DNA of 64,000 nt from Brachypodium distachyon (lineage: Eukaryota; Streptophyta; Magnoliopsida; Poales; Poaceae), in the NCBI RefSeq assembly GCF_000005505.3, contig NC_016135.3:20616613-20680612 (forward strand), in the 5' to 3' direction. The position numbers were made by a program, and so were the translations under genes. Shown piece after piece: positions 1 to 11,511 of the stretch; the stretch's first letter is position 1; every line of letters begins with the position of its first letter. The notes beneath the pieces are model-generated. The model ran no database searches, had not been told where the DNA came from, and saw only the letters and a list, made by a program, of their open reading frames with translations.

Positions 1-881
1 CTTCCTCGACGACCTGTGACAAAGGAAAGGATGCTCCTCTCCTTTGGAGGTCTCTTTCGCTCGCTCGTTGGCTGCCCTCGTCACTCTCTCCGGCCAACTG
101 GTGTATTTTGATATAGAAAAATGTGGGTGTATTCGGTGTTTTCTTGCTAAGTTTGGAGTTGTGTATCCTTCTAGGCGTAATGTTTTGATGGGTGTTCGAT
201 GTCACCTGCTAGTAAATTGACAAGTGTTTTTTACATGTTGTTCTTTCGAAAGAAGGAAATGACACTGCTTATAAAGCAAGTTAACTAAGGTCTGAGTGGA
301 TTTGTGGATGGTTTACAGGTTGCACCTGCAGCTAACCACTATTGATAGATCGCAATTGTTCCAAGATCTGTGCAGTGTCTATTCGGAAAATGTACCTAAT
401 GAGCATCATTTAGAAGGAAAAATGATTGGCACGAAGAAAGTACTTTGCTGTGCATATGCTGCGCGACGAAGACATCTACGAGTGCAATTGTTATATTAGT
501 ACATTTGTTAGGAATAACTATGTTTTTTAGATGGAAATAACTATGTTTAGTAGTAAGGACTGGATGAAACTACCACCAACCGCAGATTAACCATGGTGTA
601 GTTCATCCCCTCCCTTACAACTAATAACAAATTTTTTTTTTCATGTGGATCATTGGAGCTAACAAAAAGCTTTCGTCTAAGGCAAAAACCAAGCTTAGCC
701 CACGCCTAAAGCAACAAAAAAACTAAATTATGAGATTCCAATGATTTCACTCCCTTCATTTCTGAAGCATCGTTTCCAAGAAAAAAATGTGAATAACTGG
801 ATAATGGATTCTTTTCAGTTCATATTTTTAATGCTCGTCTCTCAAAAAACTATTTTTAATGCTCGATTGATTGTTGTATGA
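1..881. other. Intergenic, nothing recognised
   Basis: AT-rich sequence with only short random open frames. The first 100 bases are GC-richer and could be the edge of a gene or element outside the window. I see no gene, RNA gene or complete transposon here. Confidence 0.4.
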
Positions 882-1016
882 ATAGCATTGTGACCCTCAC
901 AAAAGCGAGGGCATCACTTTAAAGGTATCTGAGAAATAAATTTAAGATTTCATATATATATATATATAAATGTTTATATTATGTGATTAGAAGTGTCATA
1001 GGATTCTTTAGATATT

Positions 1017-2240
1017 TTGACTCCGGGGGGCTCTCATTTTCCCTTCCCCCTCCTCTCTCCTCTGCTCTCGTTGCCTCCGCCCATCCATCCCCTCCTGCCG
1101 CTTCCTCTCCCCTTCTTCTCCACCGGTGATGCCGGCCGGAGGGGAGGGGGAGAGGATCTCCGGCTCCCTTTTCCCTCTGTAAATACAGGTAGTGGTAGGT
1201 GTGTGGTGGCCTTAAGGGCTCTTGGCGCTATGCCGTTAGCTGGCCGGCAACCGGCAGATTGGAGCTCCGGCGGAAGCATCTCCTGGAGGAGCAATGGTGA
1301 TGGCCTCGCCGGCAAAGTTGCCGGGGACGGCTGGTCCCCTTGCATCTTCCAGAAAGACGGCCAACCAAATAAGCTCCGTTCAGATCTGGCTACTACTCAT
1401 TTCTTCTGTTCTTTTTTGGAATGTCACCATGGTGGTGGGATTGACCACGGGGGGGGGGGGGGGGGGGAGGGAGAGATGGGTTTTGGTATTTTCAGATCTG
1501 CTTTCCCCTCTTTTTCCCTTTGCAATAATCTCCCCTGCGAGTTTTCCCTTTCAAGTTACTGGCAAAGCTCTGTCATATTCATGGCCGGCAACTGTGTGCT
1601 CCTTTCTTGGTCGCTTGGAGACTGGAGCAGGCCGTTTTGGGGTCGATGCATACGCTCATCTCTTTCTTCTGGCATTGGCTTCCTTCACTTGTGCAGGCAA
1701 TGTTTCTTCTCTCCATCTACTGTGTCGTGAGAGCGGCCTTGGCTGAAATCCTTGTCGCTAGGTTGTCCAGATCCATCTTAACCTCCCACTTTGGAGTCCC
1801 ACGTTGTGGTTCTTGGACCTGGCAACTTACCGGTGAGTTCTTCGGGGACGCCCCGGCCCTCCTTCGGTGGCCACTGCCCAGACTAGGGGCATGTATTCAT
1901 CCGATGCAAGTGGATCTTCATAAGCAATGGTGTCGGATGTGCTCTTCCTCCAGATCCCAGGTGGATGTTGTTGGAGGCAGCAGCATTGGTCGGCGTCGGC
2001 CTTTTTCTTCATCACCGGCAGCGGGCGGCGTGTTCGGAAAGACGATGTAGGCGGGTGAGCATGCTCAGCGGTCGAGGATGCGTAGTCAGAGGTGTAGTCA
2101 GTTCTTGGACACGTACCCTCACACGTGCTCCCTCCCTGCGTGGTTGGCGAGTACGTGTCTTCTGGGGCGAGCTTGTATTTTGCCCCATGTGGGAATCTGT
2201 ACTCAACTTCTTTAATACTTAATGCAGGGACCTTTTAAAA
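1017..2240 (+). other. GC-rich transcript-like segment, unclassified
   Basis: A pyrimidine-rich start (1030-1110) resembles the 5' leader of a plant gene. It is followed by GC-rich sequence with a 19-base G run near 1449-1468 and an end at about 2215-2240 with an AATGCAGGG motif and a short A tract. Several overlapping frames are open, but none reads like a known protein. It may be a retroposed or captured transcript inside the putative Helitron. I find no target-site duplication. Confidence 0.25.
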
Positions 2241-2339
2241 AAAGTTACCACTTTTTTTTATCTCGAAAGAGTTCAAACCACACATGCCTCTGTGTCAAGC
2301 AAACGCACACATCCAAAAAATGTTATGCTAGATAAAATA

Positions 2340-2470
2340 TGATGTGCCGGACCAGTCTCTCGGAGGTGCTCATAAGGGTAGGGTGTGCGTGCGTGCGTTC
2401 ATAGGGATAAGTGTTGTGCGTGTTGTGCGCGTCTGTGTTTGTATTGTGTTTCCTCAAAAAAAGAAAAAAT
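2340..2470 (+). repeat. SINE-like 3' end with A-rich tail
   Basis: A stretch rich in GTGCGTGCGTGCG and CATAGGG motifs ends in an A-rich tail (about 2455-2468). From memory this resembles the 3' end of a common grass non-LTR retroposon (SINE) family. No full element or target-site duplication was found. Confidence 0.3.
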
Positions 2471-3429
2471 ATTAAAAATGTGTTTTTTTTACTGGTGATA
2501 TTAAATCAACATATAATTAAGTTTTAGATCACAAAGCTAGCTGATAATTTCTTGCGAATGTTTAATTAGTTGCAAGGTTAAAATCATTGGTACATATCTG
2601 TTCTGATCTGAAACTAAAATGGAGGCTTGAGAAGCTCAAAAGGGTTGCAAAATCCTAACCATAGACTACAGATCTGACTACCAAAATCATTTGAATGATG
2701 TGGGTTAATGTGATACTTTGAAGAAAAGGAAACTCTTTATTGTGCTTTTAGTACTCCTATTTCTGCGATATGTATATTAGATTTATAGCCTACCCCTATT
2801 TTGCAGAGACTCCACCTACCCTTATTTTTTTTACTAAATTTGAATGCATTTATACACTAAGTTATGTTTAGATATATCCAAATTTTGACAAACTTTAGAC
2901 ATGTTTTGTTGGAGCGAGGAAGTAGTGGTCCTTGCATAGTGCTGCTATTCAGAACCCTATGATGCCCTGAACTCCATGCCTAGCTATCTAGAGTGTATCT
3001 TGGTGCTCCTTTCTTTCTTCAGGTTCATGCAAGATTCTCTATTTATTTTGAGCTATATGTTGGTTCGGTTAATGTATTGTATAGCCATGATCAAATTCAG
3101 ACATGGTCTGTTCTTTTCCATGCACTGATAAACTGAGTAAGCTGAGGGTCCATGACCATGATGATGCTTGTGCCGTGCATGAAAAATTAGTTGTAGCAGC
3201 AGACGGTCAAAAAGGTCATGAGATGGTAGGAACATTCTCCTGCTCTGTTTTCGCTATGGCTGCTCCTCCAGCAGTCCAGCTACCAAAGCATGTCCTGATG
3301 ATGACCAGAGACTGTAAATAAATAAACCGTCTCACCCTGTCAAATCTGTCACTTTGTTACGGTATTATTTTTTACTCGTGCTAAGCAGCTTGTGTCGATA
3401 ATTCTGAAACGTGGGCACCGTTGGTGCAG

Positions 3430-4016
3430 GGTCTCGGCCATCGAGCAAGGGGAAGCCGCTGAACTGCACGTCGTGCATGAAGATAGCCGAGGACATCGCT
3501 GCCGGCTGCACCAACATTCTTCTGCAGGCATTGTGCACGTCTCTCCTCTACCGTGCCCCAGAGACGCGCTTCGCCTCATCCGCAAATGGGGGCTTCACGG
3601 CGGCGTCCGACGCGTACAGCTTGGGGTGCTGCTGCTGGAGCTGCTGACGGGCTGGGCGCCGTTCCAGGACCTGCTCCAGGCGGACGACATCCCAGCCTGG
3701 GTCTGCGCCGCGCACGAGGAGGAGACCGCCACGACGGAGTCCGGCGGGGAGTCGGCTGCGTCCGCCGGGGCCAATGGCGCCGCGGAGGAGAAGCTGGGTG
3801 CGCTGGTGGGCGTGGCCGCGTGGCGTCGGACCTCGCCAGCCTTCCCGCCACGACCGAGGTGCTCCGGATGGTCAGAGGGACTAGGGTGGAGCCATGTCGT
3901 CGTCAAACAGCAGCGACCGCTCCCCCGCGCGATGGTCCGACGCCGTCCTCAGCTTGCCTCCGCCGCCGCATCTGCCGCGGGATCACGGTGCCGACAGCTT
4001 CGCCGACACGGACTGA
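3430..4016 (+). pseudogene. Leucine-rich-repeat receptor-like kinase, 3' fragment, frameshifted
   Basis: The translated pieces read like the second exon of a plant LRR receptor-like kinase with an atypical kinase domain. In order they are: GSRPSSKGKPLN and MKIAEDIAAG (3430-3510), a large internal loss, YRAPET (about 3551), GVLLLELLTG and FQDLLQADDIPAWV (3625-3705), EEKLGALVGVA, ATTEVLRMVRGTR (about 3850-3890), then MSSSNSSDRSP to a natural end DSFADTD and stop at 4014-4016. The frame changes at least three times, and the activation-loop region is missing. A splice acceptor (GTGCAG) precedes the first piece, so the fragment was copied from genomic DNA rather than mRNA. This fits capture by the surrounding Helitron. 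It cannot make an active kinase. Confidence 0.8.
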
Positions 4017-4291
4017 ACCATGGGCAATTCAGCTCGCTAGTCTAGCATTACTCCGTCTTCGATTGATCCGATAAATAATCAATCGATCGTTTCAGCCCTG
4101 CTTGCTGACTGGAATTGGATGAGGGAAGGACAACTGTGTTCGTTTTTTTAAAGGGGATCGTATGGGATTCGGTTTCCAGGCCCAACGTAACGTGAACGAA
4201 CAATTCTAACGTCTAAAAATAATTGGGGTGACGTGGATCAACGTGAAGGCTCCCCTCGGTACCTCTCATATTGCTTTTAGTATATATAATA

Positions 4292-6725
4292 GATATTAAC
4301 ATCTATTCTTATTATATCATGATATGTTTTCTAGCACTAACATCTTAGTCTTCAATAGAAAAAAATTTATTTGTTACATATTGACGGGGCATCAATGATT
4401 CTCATTGTAACTTTGTGGCATGACATATTGCTTAAAAAGTCAAAATTGTTATGACTAGGGCTAATCCAAATGGCATGAAAATTATAAGGAAAAAGATGTC
4501 AAGAGATTAAAACGATAATTATGAATCTAAGTAACATTGCTTTAGAAAACATAAATAAATAGGAGAAATTCATAACGAAGTTGTATTAAAACAGCAACGC
4601 TCGTTATGGATCGAAGGAAGTACTAAAAACACATCTTTTGCATATGACCCCTACCTTAATTGGACGATGAAAGGGCGTCTGGTTTTGTTCGGCATCGGGG
4701 AACAAGCTGCGGGATCCAGAGATCTGCAGCCAACACTCACGAGAGTCGAATAAATTTGCTTGAAATTGAGCGTTTCGCGATTATGTTCGTGCGGCGTAGG
4801 GGAGGCGATCGAGTTGGCCGCTGGAACGTGGATATTACGGCCTGGCTTGGTTGCATGCCGTGCCGATGCTTTGCGAATCAAGTCACCAGGCCGGTTTCGC
4901 ATGGGCTCGCATGGGCGCGTGGTGTTGGAGGCCCGGCGGCTCTTTCCCATGGCTGGTATGGCATATCCCGTTCCTGCTCTACCGGGCACCGGCGATCGCA
5001 TCGGCTCGTGGTAATGCGGTCAATTCTCGATGGATCTTGCATTAGGGTTCGATGGCTTTGTTCTTCTTTCTTCTTCTTCTTTTTTTTCTTTTGCGGTTTC
5101 TCCAGTCGCTGGTATAGTGATATTGCCCTTAAGTTAAGAATGTTCGATCCTAGCACGATTCCCGTCAAAACATCCTATAATTGTTGACGCGGTTTGCCAA
5201 GTTAGCTATCCTCTCTCGTCTGTTCGCTCTATCAAAGCAGCGAGAATTGTTTAGGTCTCCAGGACAAATCTTTACCGCTACAAGCTCGTTGAAACATCTC
5301 AAGTCACAGAAGCAACTGCTGGCAAAACTGAACCAGAGGGACAAGGAAAAAGATTCCGGCCAGGAACAAATATCCGGTCAGAGAACGCCAGAAACCGGCC
5401 GGTTTCAAGCCGAGCATCGGATGCCGCCTTTTGAATCGAGGCAGACGTGGACCGTTAACTCCAACACAAGTTATGAGCAACAGAATCACCAATCAAACAT
5501 GAGCATCACAATAGCACGTCAAGTGACAGGCACTTTTGGCAGGCTGCCTTGAGAAAACTGAGGATCATATCATATCAGAGACCGTGTTTAGTGTGCAGGG
5601 CATCTTCAGTGCTTTCAGTGGGAGGAGACACCAGTGAACAACGATGATCCACACCGAGCGGTTGGCGTGGAGGTCGGCAGTTCACCAGATGCGCCATCGC
5701 TTTCGCGCATCAGCATCATCGGTCCGGATTTTACAGTGCGCACAAGCATAAAGTAGGGAGAGCTGTAGACTGAAAACCGGTCATCGGTTTACTGTGCTGT
5801 TTTGGACGTAATCTGTGGGCTGCGTGGATCATGCTTCAGTGCTTCACATCTTCTTGATTGTTTGGATAGACCCACTGGCGCTGGCAACTTTGGAGGATAC
5901 CCGGGGAATTTGTTTTATGGTCTTGGTTACCTCTATTATTGGCGTAGTGATGTAACCCTGGCTGTGACAGTGAATAGGTGAATAAATTGGAATGTTGCTT
6001 CCGATTCAAGAACCCAAACATGGCGGAAGGGGAAACCATAGGAGTCAACCTCCCACAAATTGGAGGGACCGGTCCTTTTTTTTTTTACTTTTCTCAGAGA
6101 CAGAGCCATGTACTTCCTCTTGTATTCAAAAACATTTTGGGCATAGCTTAGATCAAAATTTTAAAACTTTAACCACCATTATTTAACTCGGGTATACAGA
6201 TTTGCCCGAGTAATATTTTAGTAGGTTGGTGGAAATTACGTTACTCAGACCAAACCGTGTCAATGACCAAAACGTACGGTTTTTAAAAGCAAGTATTCCC
6301 GATTCATAATAAGTGTCTTGGATTTAGTGTACCCCATACAAAGATAATGTCACACAACATATATATATATATAGCCATTTTGTCTTCAGTGTTAAATGGT
6401 AAGAATCACTAGTTTTCCTTGGGTTAATTTGATAATTCATAGTCTTTCATTGTCATGTATCATCTAGTGGCCCTTCCTTTCTTGAGAAAATGCAAAAAAC
6501 TTTGTGTCTCGGACTCTCGGTGCATTGATTAAGAAAGAGAGCTATGATGATACTCTTTTACACAGAACATCTCGAAACCAACAGTTGGCCATTGGACGAG
6601 CTGCTTCTGAAAGATAATTCTTACAGATTTACATTGTGGATCTATCATTCAGCTTATTCACCCTACCATGCACAACTTCAGACATGGTCCACGGAGCTGC
6701 GACCGCTGTGGAGCATGTTACCCCT
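4292..6725. other. Intergenic, no gene seen
   Basis: Downstream of YSL copy 1. The longest open frames (4660-5187 +, 4651-5001 -, 5181-5552 +) overlap on both strands, lack introns or recognisable motifs, and have no duplicated partner in the window. A degenerate Stowaway-like end (CCGATTCATAATAAGTGTC) lies at about 6299-6318 without a visible partner. Confidence 0.4.
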
Positions 6726-9700
6726 CTAGTGGGTAGAACCAAATGCCATGCACATCGGTGGAGTGATCTTGGCCAGTGCAAGCAAGGAAGCGGGGAAGAT
6801 CCACAGTCCATCCCCACATATAAAACCTGATGCAACTGCTGGCACCATATGTCCTGCTTTAGTCCTGTCAATCTTTCGCCAAATATAGACTATCAAGCTC
6901 CCGACACACATGTCTATGGCAAAGCTCCCGCCCACAAGGAAGGGAAAACCCATTGCCATGGGTAAGGGGATCCATTTGCCATACTTACGCGGTAAGAAAT
7001 CCCTCATAACGTTGGCCACCAGTGCAAAGCCAAAGAATCCATAACACAGCTGCAAACAATGCATGGGCAGAGCTGAGAAGCCCTCAACACCAAGAATTGC
7101 AATGTTTCGGTATATTAGAGCATATGGTGCCTTCCAAGGCCCATCTTGGTTGCCTATGTCAAAGGCATTGTAGAACACAAAGAATGTTAGCGGTGAGATG
7201 ATACATCCCATGGCAGTGCCAATTATCTGAGCAATAAGCATTGATCTAGGTGATGATAGTGTAAGATGCCCAGTTTTAAAATCCTGCATCAGATCAGCAG
7301 ATATTGACGTCAAATTTTTGACCATACCGCAGCCTATCAGCCCAGCAACTACACCAGATTCTTTTCCAGCTGTGGCAGCAAGAATGAGAAGGGCAACTTT
7401 TCCATAATTGTAGGCCATGTTGATGTCAGTAAGGCCGGCTCCATAGGCATTGGAGAAACCCAGGGCAGGAGCCAATAAGTAAGCAATGACAGCATAGTAC
7501 CACTTCAGCTCAGGGAACATCAAGGGAATGGTGATTATTGCAACGACTGATAATGCAAGGTAACCAGAGCAGGCTAGCCAGTTAGGGAGACCGTCTCTCA
7601 TAAAAACTTCATTACGATGTAGTTCATCAAGCGGCAGAATATCTTCCTCTAAAAGCATAATGAATCCCATATCAGATCATCTATACATAAGAAAGGTTGT
7701 ATGTTAAGTTCTTTACCTTTCTTTGTGTTCTTCAGTTTTGATTTGTCAAGGAGATTCATAGTGGTGGATACGATAATCTTGGCAAAATTGTATATGCCAT
7801 CTCCCAGGATGAGAGCTATGCAGATGAAGGCCTAAGAAGAAGAGATGGTAAGGAACAGAGATGGTAGGACACGTGTAGAGGAACAAAAATAAAATTTGGA
7901 AACGAACCTTGTAACCTTGCAGGCTTTTCATGCTGCTTTCTGGTAAATCTGCCGGATACCATTTCCCTTTCAAACCACCGATCAGTGGCCACATTAAACC
8001 CCAGGAGAGAACAGAACCGAGAAGGAGAGATAGATTAATAAGGTGGGGGCAAATCATCCCTGCCCCAACATATGTGAGATTGAAATCGAAGAAGAATCTG
8101 ACAACCCAGGGATCACAAAATTCGAATCAGGTGAAAAAATTTACTTCGTCAAGAACAGAATATATGAACGAGTAAAGTGACAAGTGTTACGTTTGTTTCC
8201 AAGCTCGTAGCCCAAAAGTGGGAAACTGCGAAAACCCACACTTATCTCCACCAGAGTAAAACCATTGGAAGAAGCTCCAGAAGAAGCTGATTGCAAAGTA
8301 TTTTGTGAATCCGCTCACCTGCATCCTGTCATCACCAAAATAAGAATTAAACTGATTAAAAATGAGAAAATTATTCTGTAATATTTAGTTATGCATGCCA
8401 TGGGTCATGTGACAGAGTCGCATACTTTGCCACTTCATCTCCCTGAGGGGCATGGAATCCATTTATAAGCACGGCTGTTGCAGTCCCGCTTGGGTATGTT
8501 AATTTGTAGTCGATTACCAAAACCTGAAAATTTGCAAATCAACAAAAAATGTGCTGCGTTGATTCATCCGCTTTCATGTGGTGCTAACAACTTTTAGAAG
8601 GAAAGGCCAAGGAGGTATGCGGTTCACTTTGCAGGATTCACTGGACAATTATATTTATGTAACTCATGGGGTACATATATACCACTGAACTGTGTATATA
8701 TATGACAATAGAACTCTCAGATTTATGCTCGCCACTTAACTCTGTTTAATTGCAAATGAAGATATGAATAACGATATGTCGGCATTATTTTAAACAACAC
8801 CCAATTCATTTTTTTAAGAATATAGTCCAAACAACAGGCGAAATAGTCATGCCATTTCTTTAGGGGAAGCACTGCACCCCATAGATGAGTTCATACAAAT
8901 TGTTTCATATTTTGTCATCACCAGTGACAAATCATTTGATTGTGTTTTCACATATGACTACTTGCAAACATGCTTCCCGATATGCGGATAGTGACAAATC
9001 AAATGACAGCCCCTAATAACACAGCAAAAAATAATACAGTACTACTATTGGTACCTAACAAAATCGAAGCAAATTTGTCCCTTGTGTCAGCATACGCAAC
9101 CCATAAATAAGTAACCTAACCACCTAGACAGCACCTGACGCAAAGGAAGGAAGAAATGGCCAGGAGTTGCTCTGATAAGGAGGATAACAGAATCATAATA
9201 CAAAAGGCTGGGAATGCTGGACGGTTGGCCACTGTACAAGCAACATTGGCAAAATGAGACGGAACTTGTGGAAGGAAGGGTAAATTGCAGTTCTTACTAG
9301 GTGTAACAGCAGAGCGAATTAACCATGCTGGAATGGTAAAAACTTCTGAAGATATATACTGCAAGGCGGCGGGGGAGCTCACCGACCTTCCTGAGAGGGA
9401 CGAGCGCAAGAATCCCCACGAAGCTGACCGTGAGGAGGAAGCCGATCATCCAACCAATTCGGGGCTCCTTGTGGCCCACATTGCCTTCCATGTCCACCCC
9501 GGCCATCTCGTAGGTCTTCTTGTTCAGCCCAAGCAGGTAGGACCCAAATCCACCTGGGGGACCAAAAAAACACAAAATTTCCAAGAACGCGTCAGTCAAT
9601 TCCAAGGAGCTCCATTTCACAAAGCAGAGGACACGAGCGGGCGGTGTCCTGACCAGCGGCGCCGATGCTGTAGCAGGCGACGGCGCAGGTCTGGACGACG

Positions 9701-10017
9701 GTGTTCTCCTGGCGCGTGAGCGGGCGGACGGCGACGCCGAGGCGGGCCAGCGCCTGCGTCCAGCCGCGGAGCATGACGAAGGAGATGAGCGCGGCGGAGA
9801 CGTTGAGCGTGGGGTTGAGCCCCGTGGTGAGGTTGAGCTTCATCACGATGACGCTGTACATGGTGCCGACGGCGATGCTCACCAGAAGGCCGCGGACCGT
9901 CAGCTGCTCCCTCCACGGCGGCACGCTGCCGTGGCGCGGGCCCGGTTCGGAGGAGTCGCCGTACATGGCGGATTTCTCCTCCTTGCCCCCGCCGGCTTCC
10001 CGCTGGTGGAGCGCCAT
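6726..10017 (-). CDS. YSL: Yellow stripe-like (YSL) metal-chelate transporter, copy 1
   Basis: Membrane transporter of the oligopeptide-transporter superfamily. Family members carry Fe, Zn, Cu or Mn bound to nicotianamine or phytosiderophore across plasma or internal membranes. Coding exons: 10017-9654, 9553-9387, 8523-8426, 8325-8191, 8097-7908, 7831-7717, 7648-6726. All introns are GT-AG, phases match and no stop interrupts, giving 663 residues, the normal family length. Hallmarks in order: [115 protein letters not shown] and the end PPMCMAF. The start MALHQRE aligns with copy 2. The exon 2 loop GNVGHKEP is two residues shorter than [10 protein letters not shown] of the sisters, and GFSNAYG replaces GFCNAYG. 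The C-terminus resembles the rice YSL15/YSL16 group as I remember it; this is not verified. Confidence 0.94.
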
Positions 10018-11382
10018 CTCGGGCTGGGGTTTGCTCCCTCCGCCTCCTTAGTTCTCTGCTGCTTCCTGGGGCAAAAGATTTTCGCGGCATCAGATTCTAG
10101 TCCGGGGCAAACGCAGGAGTCAGTGAGAGGAATGGAAATCCTTCCGTATTCGCATTTTGAGTTCTTCTACAGTTCTACTAGTGCGGCGTGCGGTGTGCTA
10201 GTGAGCTCTTCTTATTGCGATTAAATCAGCGATTCATGGAAAGAGAGTTACGGAGTATTTATTTATTTTTCTTCAGTGGAATGGAAAGCTTAGTCTTCCG
10301 AAAAAGAATGGAAAGTTCAGACAGATAAAAATCTCACTTCACCTAAGCTCTCCACTCCAACCAAAAAGACAGTACGCAAGAGAGGACCATGGAAATAGAA
10401 GCGGAGCAAGAGAACGAGGTCCCCGCAAAAAAGTAAAAATAAAAATAATAACCGAGGAGCACGTCACAGAAAGAGGACGAAAAAGATCGGCAAGCTAGCG
10501 TTTTTTGGGCCGATCAATCGTATCTTACTTATTTTAATATTTTGGTCACCGACTCGTTCTTATTTCTGTGGCTATTTTCTCACAGCATGTTATGAAATGA
10601 ATTCACCGAAGCACAACTGATCATTAACCACGTACTATAATAAGTGAGCCATATTCTAAGGTTCCACACATTTTGTAGGCAATGTTTAAAAAAAGAAGTT
10701 TGGTTTAATGTCAAGCCACTTTGTTAGCTTCACTATAGATATGCCATATAGTTACCTTTTCTGGGGTCAAAATTTATTAAAATATGTGATGATTATTTAA
10801 TTTGTTAGTCATGCCTTTTGTGATAAGTACAAGGGAAGAGCAATTCCGCTCTAGCCTCAAGTACAACCATTGGATTTATTCGTAGCAGTTTAATTAGGCA
10901 CCAATCAAGTATTCCCATCTTTATTTATTTTCTTCATACGACAATCTGAAGCTCCCCTCCCCAGCACTCATCTCAGCGCCGCGCGTTGCCCCTGAAACTG
11001 AGACCTTGTGTACAATAACAGTAACACACGCAACCAGAAATAAACAAACAGGGAGTTCATCCTCAACAAGTAAGATAGCTGGCCAGCATTTAACCCAGGA
11101 AACACGAAAGATTCCCATTGAAACAAAACACAGGCATGGAGACCCTCGAAGCAACAAAAAAGTCATTAATTTTGTTTAAACGAACCAAGTCAACAAAAGT
11201 AAACCATCAAATCTGCAAGCAAGATGCCACGCTTTGATAGTTTGATGGTTCTCCGTAGAAGAACTCATCTATACGAACCCGAGCTTATATAAAGAAAAGT
11301 GTCTCCAAGCTTTAACGAATTAATACCAGACAAAAAAAACTTTGCTCTCCTCCAGTAGTCTGAACTCCGAAGGCCCAAATAC
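10018..11382 (-). other. Putative 5'-UTR intron and leader of YSL copy 1
   Basis: On the minus strand a TTTTGCCCCAG acceptor ends at about 10072, just upstream of the start codon. A CGACCAG|GTATTT donor lies at 11383/11382, downstream of the TATA-like box at 11496-11511. The leader between box and donor contains no ATG. A single long 5'-UTR intron is therefore plausible, as predicted for copy 3. No other gene is seen in this stretch. Confidence 0.4.
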
Positions 11383-11495
11383 CTGGTCGATGCCGGTGAG
11401 GAAGCACCCGGCTGGCGGTGGCGGGAGTCGTCGTTCGTCGATGGATCCGTCCGATGAAGGGCGAAGCACAGTGGACTACAGCAGTGTCACAGCAC

Positions 11496-11511
11496 TGCTT
11501 ATATATATAAA
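11496..11511 (-). promoter_or_regulatory. TATA-like box, possible promoter of YSL copy 1
   Basis: On the minus strand this reads CTTTATATATATAAGC. It lies about 110 bases upstream of the candidate leader donor at 11383. The motif is nearly palindromic, so it could also serve the plus strand, where no gene follows. Confidence 0.4.

Larger units (their letters stand above)
882..4291 (-). mobile_element. Degenerate Helitron, minus orientation, carrying a kinase fragment
   Basis: Read on the minus strand, the right edge begins TCTATTATATACTAAAAG directly after a host A. This matches the 5' end of the better-supported Helitron at 54692-58230 at 17 of 18 bases. The left edge (about 882-925) resembles that element's 3' end: a hairpin of CCTC/GAGG type followed by GGGCATCAC. 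The expected terminal CTAG reads CTAT on the minus strand, so this end has decayed. Inside lie a GC-rich stretch (about 1020-2240), a SINE-like tail and a broken receptor kinase. No helicase is visible, so it would be non-autonomous. There is no paralogous empty site for this copy, so the boundaries are inferred only from the two ends. Confidence 0.5.

Noticed and set aside
1017..1730. 237-residue open frame
   Set aside because: Compositionally biased and overlapped by open frames in other phases and on the other strand; no recognisable domain.
4660..5552. Open frames of 123-175 residues
   Set aside because: No motif and no homologue within the window, opposing frames are equally open, and there is a T-rich run inside.
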